The notes below the pieces were generated by a model, which was not told the origin of the DNA, did not search any database, and saw nothing but the letters and a program-made list of their open reading frames with translations. This document shows, piece by piece, positions 26,658 to 34,587 of a DNA stretch of 64,000 nt. How positions within the stretch are numbered: the first letter of the stretch is position 1; every line of letters starts with the position of its first letter. The stretch covers positions 186,001 through 250,000 of the forward strand of contig CAWDWG010000010.1 of the NCBI GenBank assembly GCA_963805985.1, written 5' to 3'. The stretch comes from Bog-257 sp963805985 (lineage in GTDB: Bacteria > Acidobacteriota > Terriglobia > Terriglobales > Acidobacteriaceae). The position numbers and the translations under genes are program-made.

Positions 26658-27779
26658 ATGAGTCATCATCGGGCGCGAGGAAGCTCGCGTGCCAATTCGT
26701 TGAAGTTTGCGTTGCCGATCGCGTGCGGGCTGATAGTAGCGTTCGGCCTGACCGGCTGCAGCCGCTCCAATGCGGGCACGCAGCAAGGTCCGCCGGCGAT
26801 GCCGGTGAAGGTGGCTGCGGTCAAGGACCAGCCGATCGGCGACGCTTCGGAATATGTTGCCACCATCAAGTCGCGGCACTCGGCCACCATCATGTCCGAC
26901 GTGGAAGGTTGGATCTTCGGCATCCGCGTGCATTCGGGGCAGCTGGTCAAGAAGGGCGACACGCTGATGGAGATCGATCCGCGCATGCAGCAGGCCACGG
27001 TCTCCAACTACGATTCCCAGAGGCGTTCCAAAGAAGCCGCTCTGGCTTGGGCCAAGTCGCAATACGAGCGCGTGAAGGCGCTGGCCGCCAGCGGTGTGAT
27101 GAGCCAGCAGGATCTGCAGCAGGCGCAGTCGGCCTATGATGGCGCGGTCGCCGACGTAAAGGCCCTGGACGCGCAGATCGACCAATCGAAAGTGCAGCTG
27201 AAGTACTACAGCGTCTTTGCGCCGACCGATGGCATTGTGGGCGACGTGCCCGTGCATGTAGGCGACCGCGTCACTAACACCACACCGCTGACCACGATCG
27301 ACGAGCGCAGCGGCCTGGAAGTTTACATCCCGGTGCCATCCGAGCACGCGCATGACGTGAAGATCGGCACGCCGGTGGAAGTTGTGGATCAGGCGGGAAA
27401 AGTCTTGCTGAAGACCAGCGTGGATTTCATCTCGCCGCAGATCGATACCGGAACGCAATCGGTGCTGGTGAAGGCGCCGGCCGATAAGGCGGCGGATGTG
27501 CTGCGCGCCATGCAACTGGTTCGCGCACGAATTGTTTGGAGCACCCACTCCGGCATCACGGTACCGGTGATCGCGGTGACCCGCATCAGTGGACAGTTCT
27601 TCGCGTTCGTGACGCAGGAAGACAACGGCAAGACAGTAGCGCATCAGGTGCCGCTCGAGTTGGGTGAGATCACCGGCAACGATTACGCGGTGCTGAGTGG
27701 GCTGAAGACAGGCGAGCAGGTGGTGGTCTCCGGCGGGCAGAACCTTGCCGACGGCATGCCGGTGCGGATTGAGCAGTAG
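26658..27779 (+). CDS. RND efflux periplasmic adaptor lipoprotein
   Basis: 373 residues. The signal peptide ends in a lipobox, LTGC, with Cys34 as the lipidation site. The biotinyl-lipoyl half (ATIMSDVEGWIFGIRVHSGQ), a helical hairpin (residues about 110-165, SQQDLQQAQSAYDGAVADVK), the second lipoyl half (YYSVFAPTDGIVGDVPVHVG) and the beta-barrel domain follow in the usual order. It would bridge the inner-membrane pump encoded 390 bp downstream to an outer-membrane TolC-type channel. No channel gene is present here. Confidence 0.92.
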   Translation: MSHHRARGSSRANSLKFALPIACGLIVAFGLTGCSRSNAGTQQGPPAMPVKVAAVKDQPIGDASEYVATIKSRHSATIMSDVEGWIFGIRVHSGQLVKKGDTLMEIDPRMQQATVSNYDSQRRSKEAALAWAKSQYERVKALAASGVMSQQDLQQAQSAYDGAVADVKALDAQIDQSKVQLKYYSVFAPTDGIVGDVPVHVGDRVTNTTPLTTIDERSGLEVYIPVPSEHAHDVKIGTPVEVVDQAGKVLLKTSVDFISPQIDTGTQSVLVKAPADKAADVLRAMQLVRARIVWSTHSGITVPVIAVTRISGQFFAFVTQEDNGKTVAHQVPLELGEITGNDYAVLSGLKTGEQVVVSGGQNLADGMPVRIEQ

Positions 27780-27790
27780 AGGTTTTTTAG

Positions 27791-28046
27791 GTGGAAACGC
27801 CGGGCTATAACCCGGTGGAAGCGCGGGCTATGACCCGGTGGAAGCGCGGGCTATAACCCGGTGGAAGCGCGGGCTATGACCCGGTGGAAGCGCGGGCTAT
27901 GACCCGGCGGAAGCGCGGGCTATAACCCGGTGGAAGCGCGGGCTATAACCCGGTGGAAGCGCGGGCTATGACCCGGTGGAAGCGCCGGGCTATAACCCGG
28001 TGGAAGCGCGGGCTATGACCCGGTGGAAGCGCCGGGCTTTAGCCCG
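27791..28046. repeat. 11-copy 23-bp tandem array with palindromic core
   Basis: Eleven head-to-tail units of 23 or 24 bp, each of the form GTGGAAGCG followed by the core CGGGCTATRACCCG. Units differ mostly by TATAA/TATGA and by one optional C. The last unit has GGGCTTTAGCCC, the palindrome found elsewhere in the window, so the array seems to have grown from one such element. No spacers differ, so it is not a CRISPR. Confidence 0.9.
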
Positions 28047-28069
28047 GCGAAACAGAACAGCGTCGAGAA

Positions 28070-28143
28070 CGGCTTTAGCCACGGTGGCCAGGGCTAAAGC
28101 CGAGTTTCTGAAGAACCATTTTCGGCACGGCTAAAGCCGTGCC
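28070..28143. repeat. two GGCTAAAGCC hairpins after the array
   Basis: Arms CGGCTTTAGCC (28070-28080) and GGCTAAAGCCG (28092-28102), then GGCACGGC / GCCGTGCC (28124-28143). They lie in the adaptor-pump leader and could form RNA hairpins between the two genes. Confidence 0.55.
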
Positions 28144-28169
28144 CTTCCACCGGTACTTAGGAATTCATT

Positions 28170-31100
28170 TTGTTTTCCGACTTCTTCATCAAGCGCCCGG
28201 TCTTCTCCATCGTCACCTCGCTGTTCATCGTGATCGCGGGCGCGGTCTGCATTCCATTCCTGCCGATTGCGCAATTTCCCGACCTGGCGCCGCCGCAAGT
28301 CTCGGTGAACGCCTTCTATACAGGCGCCAACGCTGTCGCTGTCGAATCGTCCGTCACCACCATCCTGGAGCAGGCAATCAATGGTGTGGAAGGCATGCGC
28401 TACATGACTTCCACCAGTGGCAACGACGGCAGCTCCTCCATCAACATCACGTTTGAGCTGACGCGCCCGCTCGATCTTGCCGCCGTCGACGTGCAGAACC
28501 GCGTGCAGGGCGTGATGGGCCGCCTCCCCGACGCGGTGAAGAATACCGGCGTCACCATCAACAAAGTAGCGACCTCGTTCGTCCTCGCGGCCGGCTTCTA
28601 CAGCGACAACAATCGTTACAACGAAGAGTTCATCAGCAATTACATCGATATCTACGTCAAAGACGCGATCAAGCGCATTCCGGGCGTCGCCGATGCGCAG
28701 ATCTTCGGCGAGCGTAAATACTCGATGCGCCTGTGGCTGGATCCGGCGCGGCTGGCCGCGCGCGGCCTGACCGCATCCGACGTCGTCGACGCGCTACAAC
28801 AGCAGAATGTCCAGATCGCTTCCGGCCAGGTTGGCGCCGAACCGACATCGACCAACCAGATGTACCAGATCAGCGTGCGCGCGATCGGACGCCTGACGGA
28901 AGCGTCGGAGTTCGAAAACATCATCCTCAAGCCGGGCAGCAATGGCGCGCTGGTGCGGCTCGGGGATGTCGGCCACGCCGAGCTGGGCGCCGAGGACTAC
29001 AGCGGCAAGCTTCGCTATAACGGCTACAGCGGCATCGGCATCGGCGTCAGCCAGTTGCCCACAGCTAACGCGCTGGACGTCGATCACGCCGTGCGCGCTG
29101 CACTGGCGCGGCTGGCGCAGCGCTTTCCACCTGGCCTGCGTTACGCCGTAGCCTTCGACACCACGACGTTCGTCGGCGAATCCATTCGCGAAGTACTGAA
29201 GACCCTGGCGGAAGCCGTCTTCTTCGTCATGCTGGTCATGCTGTTGTTCCTGCAGGACTGGCGCAGCACCCTGATTCCGGCGGTCGCCATTCCCGTATCG
29301 CTGGTGGGAACGTTTGCGTTCATCAAGCTGCTGGATTTCTCTATCAACACGCTGACGCTATTCGGCATTGTGCTGGCCACCGGACTGGTGGTGGACGACG
29401 CCATCGTGGTGATCGAGAACATCAAGCGGCACATGGGCGAGGAGCACAGCGACTCGCACGTCGCCGCCTCGAAAGCAATGAGCGAAGTAACCGGCGCGGT
29501 CGTCGCCACGTCGCTCGTTCTGGTTGCCGTGTTCGTTCCGGTCGCGTTCTTTCCGGGAACGACCGGGCTGCTCTACAAACAGTTCTCGCTGACCATCGCC
29601 TTTTCCATCGCGATCTCCGCCTTCAACTCGCTAACCTTCACGCCATCGCTCTCCGCGCTCATCCTGCGTGGAGAAAAGGAGTCGCGCAACGTCTTCTTCC
29701 GTGCGGTCGAGCACGTGATTCATCGCACCACCGCGTATTACGTTTACACCGCCAAGAAGGCGCTGAACTTCCGCTACGTGATCCTGGCGATCTTCTTTGC
29801 CGGCCTGGCCGCAACCTATCTCATCTACAAGGCGGTGCCGACGGGGTTCGTTCCCGACGAAGATCAGGGCTGGTTCATGATCACCGTACAAGCGCCACAG
29901 GGAGCTTCGGTGGAATACACCTCGCAGGCGATGCGGCAAGTGGAAGCCGTTTGCTCGAAGGAGAAGGACATCACCGGCGCCTTCAGCGTGGTGGGCTTCA
30001 GCTTCAGCGGAAGCGGCGCCAACAAAGGCATGATCTTCCTGAATCTGGCCAATGCCGACAAGCGCAAAAGCAAGCAGGATTCGGCGGCTGCCGTCGTCAA
30101 CCGCTTGCGCGGCCCGTTAAGTCAGTTGACGGAGGTGCAGGCATTTCCCTTCCTGCCACCGGCCATCTCCGGCATCAGCGCCTTTGGCGGCTTCACCTTT
30201 GAGGTGCAGGACGAGGGCGGCAACACGGTCCAGGAACTTTATAACGTCACGCAAAATCTGGTGCGCGAAGGAAACGGGCGCAAGGATCTGAGCGGCCTGT
30301 TCAGCGCTTTCACCGCCAATGATCCGCAGTTCGTCGTGAACATCGATCGCGCCAAGGCACGCAGTTTGCAAGTCCCCATCCAGCAGATCACCGACGCGCT
30401 GCAGGTCTACCTGGGCTCGGCGTACGTGAACGATTTCGATTTCAACAATCGCGCTTATCGCGTGTACGTGCAGGCCGACCAGAGATTCCGCCGCCAGCCG
30501 CGCGACATTCGCCAGTTCTATGTTCGCGCCGACAACCAGCAGATGGTCTCGCTCGACAACGTGGTCCGCATCACCGAGTCGACGTCGCCGCAGGTGATCA
30601 GCCACTACAACCTGTTCCGCTCGGCGGAAATCAATGGCTCGGCCGCGCCGGGATTCAGCTCCGGGCAGGCGATTCAGGCGATGGACAAAGTCGCGCAGCA
30701 CTTGCCGCTGGGCTTCAACTACTCGTGGTCGGGACTCTCGCTGGAAGAGATCAAGTCGGGCAAGCAGTCGGCGCTGCTGTTCAGCCTGGGATTGCTGCTG
30801 GTTTACCTAACGCTCTCGGCGCAATATGAAAGCTTCGTGCTGCCGTTCATCATCATGCTGAGCGTGCCGATGGCGGTGCTGGGCGCATTGCTCGCGCAGG
30901 CGGCGCGCGGCTTGCTGAACGACGTCTACTGCCAGATCGGATTGGTGATGCTGATCGGGCTGGCGTCGAAGAACGGCATTCTGATCGTCGAGTTCGCCGA
31001 GCAGTTGCGCCACAGAGGATTGTCGATCAAAGAGGCCGCAGTCGAGGCCGCGCGCCTCCGCCTGCGCCCCATCCTGATGACCTCATTCGCCTTCATTCTG

Positions 31101-31277
31101 GGCGTGTTGCCGCTGGTCTTTGCCACAGGCGCAGGCTCGGAAAGCCGCCACTCGGTCGGCACGACGGTCTTCGGCGGAATGATCGTGTCGACCGTGCTGA
31201 ACCTGTTCTTCATTCCCGTGCTGTACGTGATTGTGAAGACGATGCTGGAGCGGGAGAAGGCGCCGGCATCTGCATAG
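28170..31277 (+). CDS. RND multidrug efflux pump, AcrB/HAE1 type
   Basis: 1035 residues from a TTG start with AGGAA about 6 nt upstream. The N-terminus FFIKRPVFSIVTSLFIVIAG is typical of AcrB-like pumps. The proton relay pair is present in TM4 (GLVVDDAIVVIENIKRHMG), as are the family blocks GVEGMRYMTSTSGNDGS and GLASKNGILIVEFAEQLR. Twelve membrane spans and two large periplasmic loops fit the length of the family. With the adaptor upstream it should form a tripartite drug or solute exporter driven by the proton gradient. The 390-bp gap filled with repeats is unusual inside such an operon. Confidence 0.93.
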   Translation: MFSDFFIKRPVFSIVTSLFIVIAGAVCIPFLPIAQFPDLAPPQVSVNAFYTGANAVAVESSVTTILEQAINGVEGMRYMTSTSGNDGSSSINITFELTRPLDLAAVDVQNRVQGVMGRLPDAVKNTGVTINKVATSFVLAAGFYSDNNRYNEEFISNYIDIYVKDAIKRIPGVADAQIFGERKYSMRLWLDPARLAARGLTASDVVDALQQQNVQIASGQVGAEPTSTNQMYQISVRAIGRLTEASEFENIILKPGSNGALVRLGDVGHAELGAEDYSGKLRYNGYSGIGIGVSQLPTANALDVDHAVRAALARLAQRFPPGLRYAVAFDTTTFVGESIREVLKTLAEAVFFVMLVMLLFLQDWRSTLIPAVAIPVSLVGTFAFIKLLDFSINTLTLFGIVLATGLVVDDAIVVIENIKRHMGEEHSDSHVAASKAMSEVTGAVVATSLVLVAVFVPVAFFPGTTGLLYKQFSLTIAFSIAISAFNSLTFTPSLSALILRGEKESRNVFFRAVEHVIHRTTAYYVYTAKKALNFRYVILAIFFAGLAATYLIYKAVPTGFVPDEDQGWFMITVQAPQGASVEYTSQAMRQVEAVCSKEKDITGAFSVVGFSFSGSGANKGMIFLNLANADKRKSKQDSAAAVVNRLRGPLSQLTEVQAFPFLPPAISGISAFGGFTFEVQDEGGNTVQELYNVTQNLVREGNGRKDLSGLFSAFTANDPQFVVNIDRAKARSLQVPIQQITDALQVYLGSAYVNDFDFNNRAYRVYVQADQRFRRQPRDIRQFYVRADNQQMVSLDNVVRITESTSPQVISHYNLFRSAEINGSAAPGFSSGQAIQAMDKVAQHLPLGFNYSWSGLSLEEIKSGKQSALLFSLGLLLVYLTLSAQYESFVLPFIIMLSVPMAVLGALLAQAARGLLNDVYCQIGLVMLIGLASKNGILIVEFAEQLRHRGLSIKEAAVEAARLRLRPILMTSFAFILGVLPLVFATGAGSESRHSVGTTVFGGMIVSTVLNLFFIPVLYVIVKTMLEREKAPASA

Positions 31278-31284
31278 CGCGGCG

Positions 31285-31542
31285 TCAGTGAGGCTGGGAC
31301 TTCAACCGCTTCAAATAGTCGCCCAACTTATCTTCCGGAATTCCCTCACCACGCCGAAGCTGTTCGATACCGACACCGATTCTGGCATCGTTGGCCTCAC
31401 GGCTTTCCAGTAGCCAGCGGTCCTGCTCCTCCTGTGTTTCAAGCAGGTGGAGCAATACTTCCTCGACGCTTTCGGAGCCCGTCAGCTGCAGCTGTTTATG
31501 GATTCTGGCAGCCAGCGCCTCATCGCGGATTTCGATATTCAT
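31285..31542 (-). CDS. small antitoxin-like protein without adjacent toxin
   Basis: 85 residues from ATG at 31542, with AGAGG about 7 nt upstream; a start at 31587 would add 15 poorly supported residues. The N-terminal NIEIRDEALAARIHKQLQ and the following LTGSESVEEVLLHLLE resemble the DNA-binding half of ParD/RHH antitoxins. The tail (GIEQLRRGEGIPEDKLGDYL) resembles the part that contacts a RelE/ParE toxin. No toxin gene is next to it. A diverged copy of its last 12 codons lies at 32125-32181. Confidence 0.55.
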   Translation of the reverse strand: MNIEIRDEALAARIHKQLQLTGSESVEEVLLHLLETQEEQDRWLLESREANDARIGVGIEQLRRGEGIPEDKLGDYLKRLKSQPH

Positions 31543-31595
31543 CACTATGCCTCTTGTTGTTTGATTGTTAGCCGAGACATAATCCATGTCAACTC

Positions 31596-32108
31596 ATGTT
31601 GCCAGAACTGTCGCAGGTGCGCTTAATTATCCGATCAGGAATTCTTGTACTGCTCGTGTCCATTTGTTCGGGTGTTAACTCCACGGCTGCAACGGATGCT
31701 GCGAAAAAAGGCTTGAGCGATATAGACCGAGCGGTTCTCTTCGCTATCCAGCATGAAGTCGATGCGACTGATCTCAAGGACAAGGATTTCTGTGTTGGCT
31801 TTGGTTATCCTTCGTCATTGAATGAAAAGTCCATAGTCTCAGCGCTTAAGCAAGCGGGCCTCCGAGTGCACCGACAAAGTTGGTGCAACGCTGGGCCCAG
31901 AGGGTTGGATTTCGCCGTTGTGGCCCCGATCAAAGAGACCAGCCCAGGAACATACGAGTTTGTCGTTGAACAGGGAGATTACTCTCCTATCCAGCAGGGC
32001 GCGCATTTCGGCACGCTGCGGCGGCGCGGCACGTACACGGTTCACAGCGCAGAGGGATCAGATCCTACGTTGGTTTCCTATCAGAAAATTTGCTGCAGCG
32101 GGAACTGA
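31596..32108 (+). CDS. hypothetical exported protein
   Basis: 170 residues. N-terminal hydrophobic segment (SGILVLLVSICSGVNSTAAT) suggests a signal peptide. The mature part has four cysteines (DFCVGFGYP, SWCNAGPRG and the terminal ICCSGN) and no motif I recognise. LRRRGTYTVHSAEGSDPTLV looks like beta structure. It is divergent from the antitoxin-like gene with a 53-bp gap. Codon use looks less GC-biased than its neighbours, a weak hint of transfer. Confidence 0.6.
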   Translation: MLPELSQVRLIIRSGILVLLVSICSGVNSTAATDAAKKGLSDIDRAVLFAIQHEVDATDLKDKDFCVGFGYPSSLNEKSIVSALKQAGLRVHRQSWCNAGPRGLDFAVVAPIKETSPGTYEFVVEQGDYSPIQQGAHFGTLRRRGTYTVHSAEGSDPTLVSYQKICCSGN

Positions 32109-32124
32109 ACGGAGTCGGGCAGGG

Positions 32125-32181
32125 TCATTCACGCCAGCCCTTCAACCGCTTCAAGTAGCCGTCCAACCCATCTTCGAGAGC
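32125..32181 (-). pseudogene. remnant of an antitoxin C-terminus
   Basis: Directly after the ridA stop, in the same frame, the minus strand reads ALEDGLDGYLKRLKGWRE then TGA. This matches the end of the 31285-31542 protein (EDKLGDYLKRLKSQPH). Over 36 aligned bases only five differ. The rest of the gene is missing. Confidence 0.6.
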
Positions 32182-32562
32182 TCAGATCTCGGCAATCGCA
32201 GCGATAGACACTCTCATGCCGGGAATTCGCACGGGCATCTTGGCGCCTTGGCGCGCGGGCGGATTTGCTGGAAACCATTTCATCCACTCCTCATTCATTC
32301 CGGCAAAGTCGGTCTCCTCCAGGATAATGACAGTCGCGCTCACGATCCGCTCGACAGAAGAACCCGCGGCTTCGAGAATCGCGGACACGTTCGCCAGGCA
32401 CTGTCTGGTCTGCTCCTGGATCGTGCCTCCAACGATCTTCCCGGTCGCCGGGTCGTGCGGCCCCGTGCCTGAAACGAACACAAGCCCTGCGGCCCTCACG
32501 GCTTGACTGTAGGTTGGCGGCGAGGCGGGGGCGTTAGGCGTGCGAATAATGTCTTTTGCCAT
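32182..32562 (-). CDS. RidA/YjgF/UK114 family protein
   Basis: 126 residues. RidA-like features: APASPPTYSQAVRAAGLVFV near the start, SGTGPHDPATGKIVGG, TRQCLANVSAILEAAGSS and the terminal PVRIPGMRVSIAAIAEI, in which the Arg sits at the position that binds the substrate carboxylate. RidA enzymes hydrolyse reactive enamine/imine intermediates made by PLP enzymes, releasing ammonia. The gene is followed at once by the antitoxin remnant. It may belong to a RidA subfamily other than RidA proper. Confidence 0.85.
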   Translation of the reverse strand: MAKDIIRTPNAPASPPTYSQAVRAAGLVFVSGTGPHDPATGKIVGGTIQEQTRQCLANVSAILEAAGSSVERIVSATVIILEETDFAGMNEEWMKWFPANPPARQGAKMPVRIPGMRVSIAAIAEI

Positions 32563-32785
32563 CGTTTTCTCCGGTGCTGATTGTTAGCTCGAGCGTAACC
32601 AGTGACAACTCATCTTCCCCGAAAGGTACTACATCACTTCCGCGCTTGACCGGCGTCACAGAGTTTCTGCGGGGCCCGCGTAGAACAGTAATAGCAAGGG
32701 TTATGAGAGTCACCGATGGCCGCGAAACTGCGGCCGGTGGCGGCTTTCACTGACGTCCCCACCGCGTGGGGAGAATGGTCGCTGT
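32563..32785. other. intergenic region, nothing recognised
   Basis: No gene or clear repeat. It holds the divergent leaders of ridA and the stress-protein gene. Confidence 0.3.
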
Positions 32786-33700
32786 ATGGTCACAGCACAG
32801 CTCACACCGGTCGGGGTGGGCATCCACAATGTGCTCATCGCGACAGACTTTTCCACCTACTCCAACACCGCTCTGAGGTACGGCCTGCAACTGGCCAAGA
32901 GCTACGAAGCGACGGCCCATGTCGTCTTTGTGGTTCCCGCCGACGAGTTCCTGATCGCCGGCCCCGAGGCCTACGTCGCCGCCAAAGAGGCAGCCGCTCG
33001 CGATCTGGAAGAGCTGAAAGCCGAGTTGGGCCGCAAGCACAGCTATGTGGAGGGACGCGAGTATCACCTGTGCCTGCTGGAAGGCGACGTGGCGCAGACG
33101 ATTATCGACTTTACGCGTAACCAGCGGATCGACCTTATCGTGCTTGGCACGCACGGCCGCGGCGGACTGGGCAAGGCGCTCATGGGCTCGGTTGCCGAGA
33201 AGGTTTTTCGGCAGTCGCCGGTTCCGGTGCTGACCCTTGGGCCTCATCTTCGCCGCGTGACCCGCGATCACAGCCCGCGCAACATCCTGGTAGCCGCCGA
33301 CCTGACACCGGCTTCGGCACTTGCCGCGCGTTACGCCGCCAGGCTGGCCGGAGAAAACCATGCCAAGCTCACGCTGCTGCATGTTGCGGATTCCAAGAAG
33401 CTCGAACACATGCCCGACACGGCTGCCGCGAAACGCGCCTTTGAATTACGACTGGAAGAGCTGGTAGGATGTCCGTGCCCGGGCGTCGAAGTCGCGGTAC
33501 GCATTGAAGTTGGACGAGTAGTGCCCACCATCTTGCACGCCCTGGATGAGATGGAAGCCGATCTGCTGGTGATCGGGGTCCATCCTTCGCGCGGGCTGCT
33601 GGATCGACTGATGTTTCCCCATGCCTATGAACTTGTGTGCGGGTCGTCGTGTCCGGTGCTGACGCTCCGGGAAAGTCCTCGGCCGGCAAACATGAATTGA
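32786..33700 (+). CDS. tandem universal stress protein (UspA)
   Basis: 304 residues with two Usp domains. Domain 1 (about 10-155) has NVLIATDFS at its start and the ATP-binding pattern GTHGRGGLGKALMGSVAE. Domain 2 (about 165-295) begins NILVAADLTPAS but carries GVHPSRGLLDRLMFPHAYEL, in which the glycine pattern is broken, so it may not bind nucleotide. Such proteins are cytoplasmic and induced by starvation or oxidative stress. No ribosome site stands out. Confidence 0.9.
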   Translation: MVTAQLTPVGVGIHNVLIATDFSTYSNTALRYGLQLAKSYEATAHVVFVVPADEFLIAGPEAYVAAKEAAARDLEELKAELGRKHSYVEGREYHLCLLEGDVAQTIIDFTRNQRIDLIVLGTHGRGGLGKALMGSVAEKVFRQSPVPVLTLGPHLRRVTRDHSPRNILVAADLTPASALAARYAARLAGENHAKLTLLHVADSKKLEHMPDTAAAKRAFELRLEELVGCPCPGVEVAVRIEVGRVVPTILHALDEMEADLLVIGVHPSRGLLDRLMFPHAYELVCGSSCPVLTLRESPRPANMN

Positions 33701-33906
33701 AGCAGTTTGGGAGGAAGAATGCGGAAGAACAGCGCAGTACTCATGCAGAGCCGGCCCCGGCGATTACTCCGGAGATCATTTCGAAGATCAAGAAAGAGGA
33801 CATGAAGCAGGCGGTGGTGGAGAAGTTCAGCGGCAAAGCGGCCGCGAAGCGCAGCGCAGGGAAGATTCAACAACAGCCGCCGGACTGGCAGCCCGCCGAC
33901 GAGTAG
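33637..33906 (+). CDS. possible small Lys-rich protein
   Basis: The frame is protein-like from about 33720 on (AITPEIISKIKKEDMKQAVV, ending QQQPPDWQPADE). The start is uncertain: GTG at 33637 would overlap the stress-protein gene by 64 bp, and TTG at 33697 would overlap its stop. The only good ribosome site (GGGAGG) precedes an ATG at 33719 in another frame. Either the true start is weak or a base is wrong. No family recognised. Confidence 0.35.
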   Translation: MRVVVSGADAPGKSSAGKHELKQFGRKNAEEQRSTHAEPAPAITPEIISKIKKEDMKQAVVEKFSGKAAAKRSAGKIQQQPPDWQPADE

Positions 33907-34587
33907 CGCTGACGGCGGAAGCGAGGGTAGCGAGAACGGTGGATTGTTCTCGCCGCCGGAAATTCGAACGAACGTTATTTCAGGAACCCGGCAGCGCGCC
34001 TGCATGGGGTCAGCGGGTTTGGATTTCGACCGCCTCGTATCAGGGCACGACTTCAGTCGTGCCGATAAGCCGTTTATTTCCTCGCCTGAGCCGGCTTCAG
34101 CCGGCGGCACGACTTGGCTTTCTTTCAGCGGCCCGCGTCTCAGCCCGTTTGATGATCAGTCATCCCGACCGAGGACTTCAGTCCGACTGAGGGATCTGCG
34201 GTTCGCCGCGGAGCGGCGGCACGGGCCGCGACACACTCTCTTTAGCTCTGCTACTGCGCGCACCGGCGCTAAAGCCCAAGTTTCTTTCGAGTTTTCGGCA
34301 CGACTTCACAGACTGCTGAAAAGCTCGAACCGCAGATCCCTCGTCGCACTAAAGTCCTCCTCGGGATGACAAAAATATAGGTGGCTTGGGACGCGGGCCT
34401 GAAGGCCCGCTCTACCTTCTCAACAAACGGAGCACCCCACTTAAACGCGGGGTGTGAACGCCCAACTATCCTGCGAACCGCTTTCCACCTGAGCTGGGCC
34501 GCTGAATCTCTCTTCCGGCAAAGCCATCCAATCCCTGTAACCCACAGATACTTGGGACGCGGCGGCGCGCTCCCGGACAGACAAACG
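33907..34587. repeat. repeat-rich intergenic region with an inverted pair of half-elements
   Basis: Half-elements at 34159-34203 and 34328-34371 face each other (TCATCCCGACCGAGG... and ...CTCGGGATGACA). Other palindromes: GGCACGACTTCAGTCGTGCC near 34053, GCCGGCTTCAGCCGGC near 34092, and GCGGGCCTGAAGGCCCGC near 34393. The open frame of bshA extends into this region, but that part is not protein-like. No gene seen. Confidence 0.6.

Noticed and set aside
27791..28046. CRISPR array
   Set aside because: Units are contiguous near-identical 23-24-mers with no variable spacers, and no cas genes are present.
34381..34587. N-terminal extension of BshA by 69 residues
   Set aside because: The extension runs through intergenic repeats, whereas the family's usual start falls at 34588.
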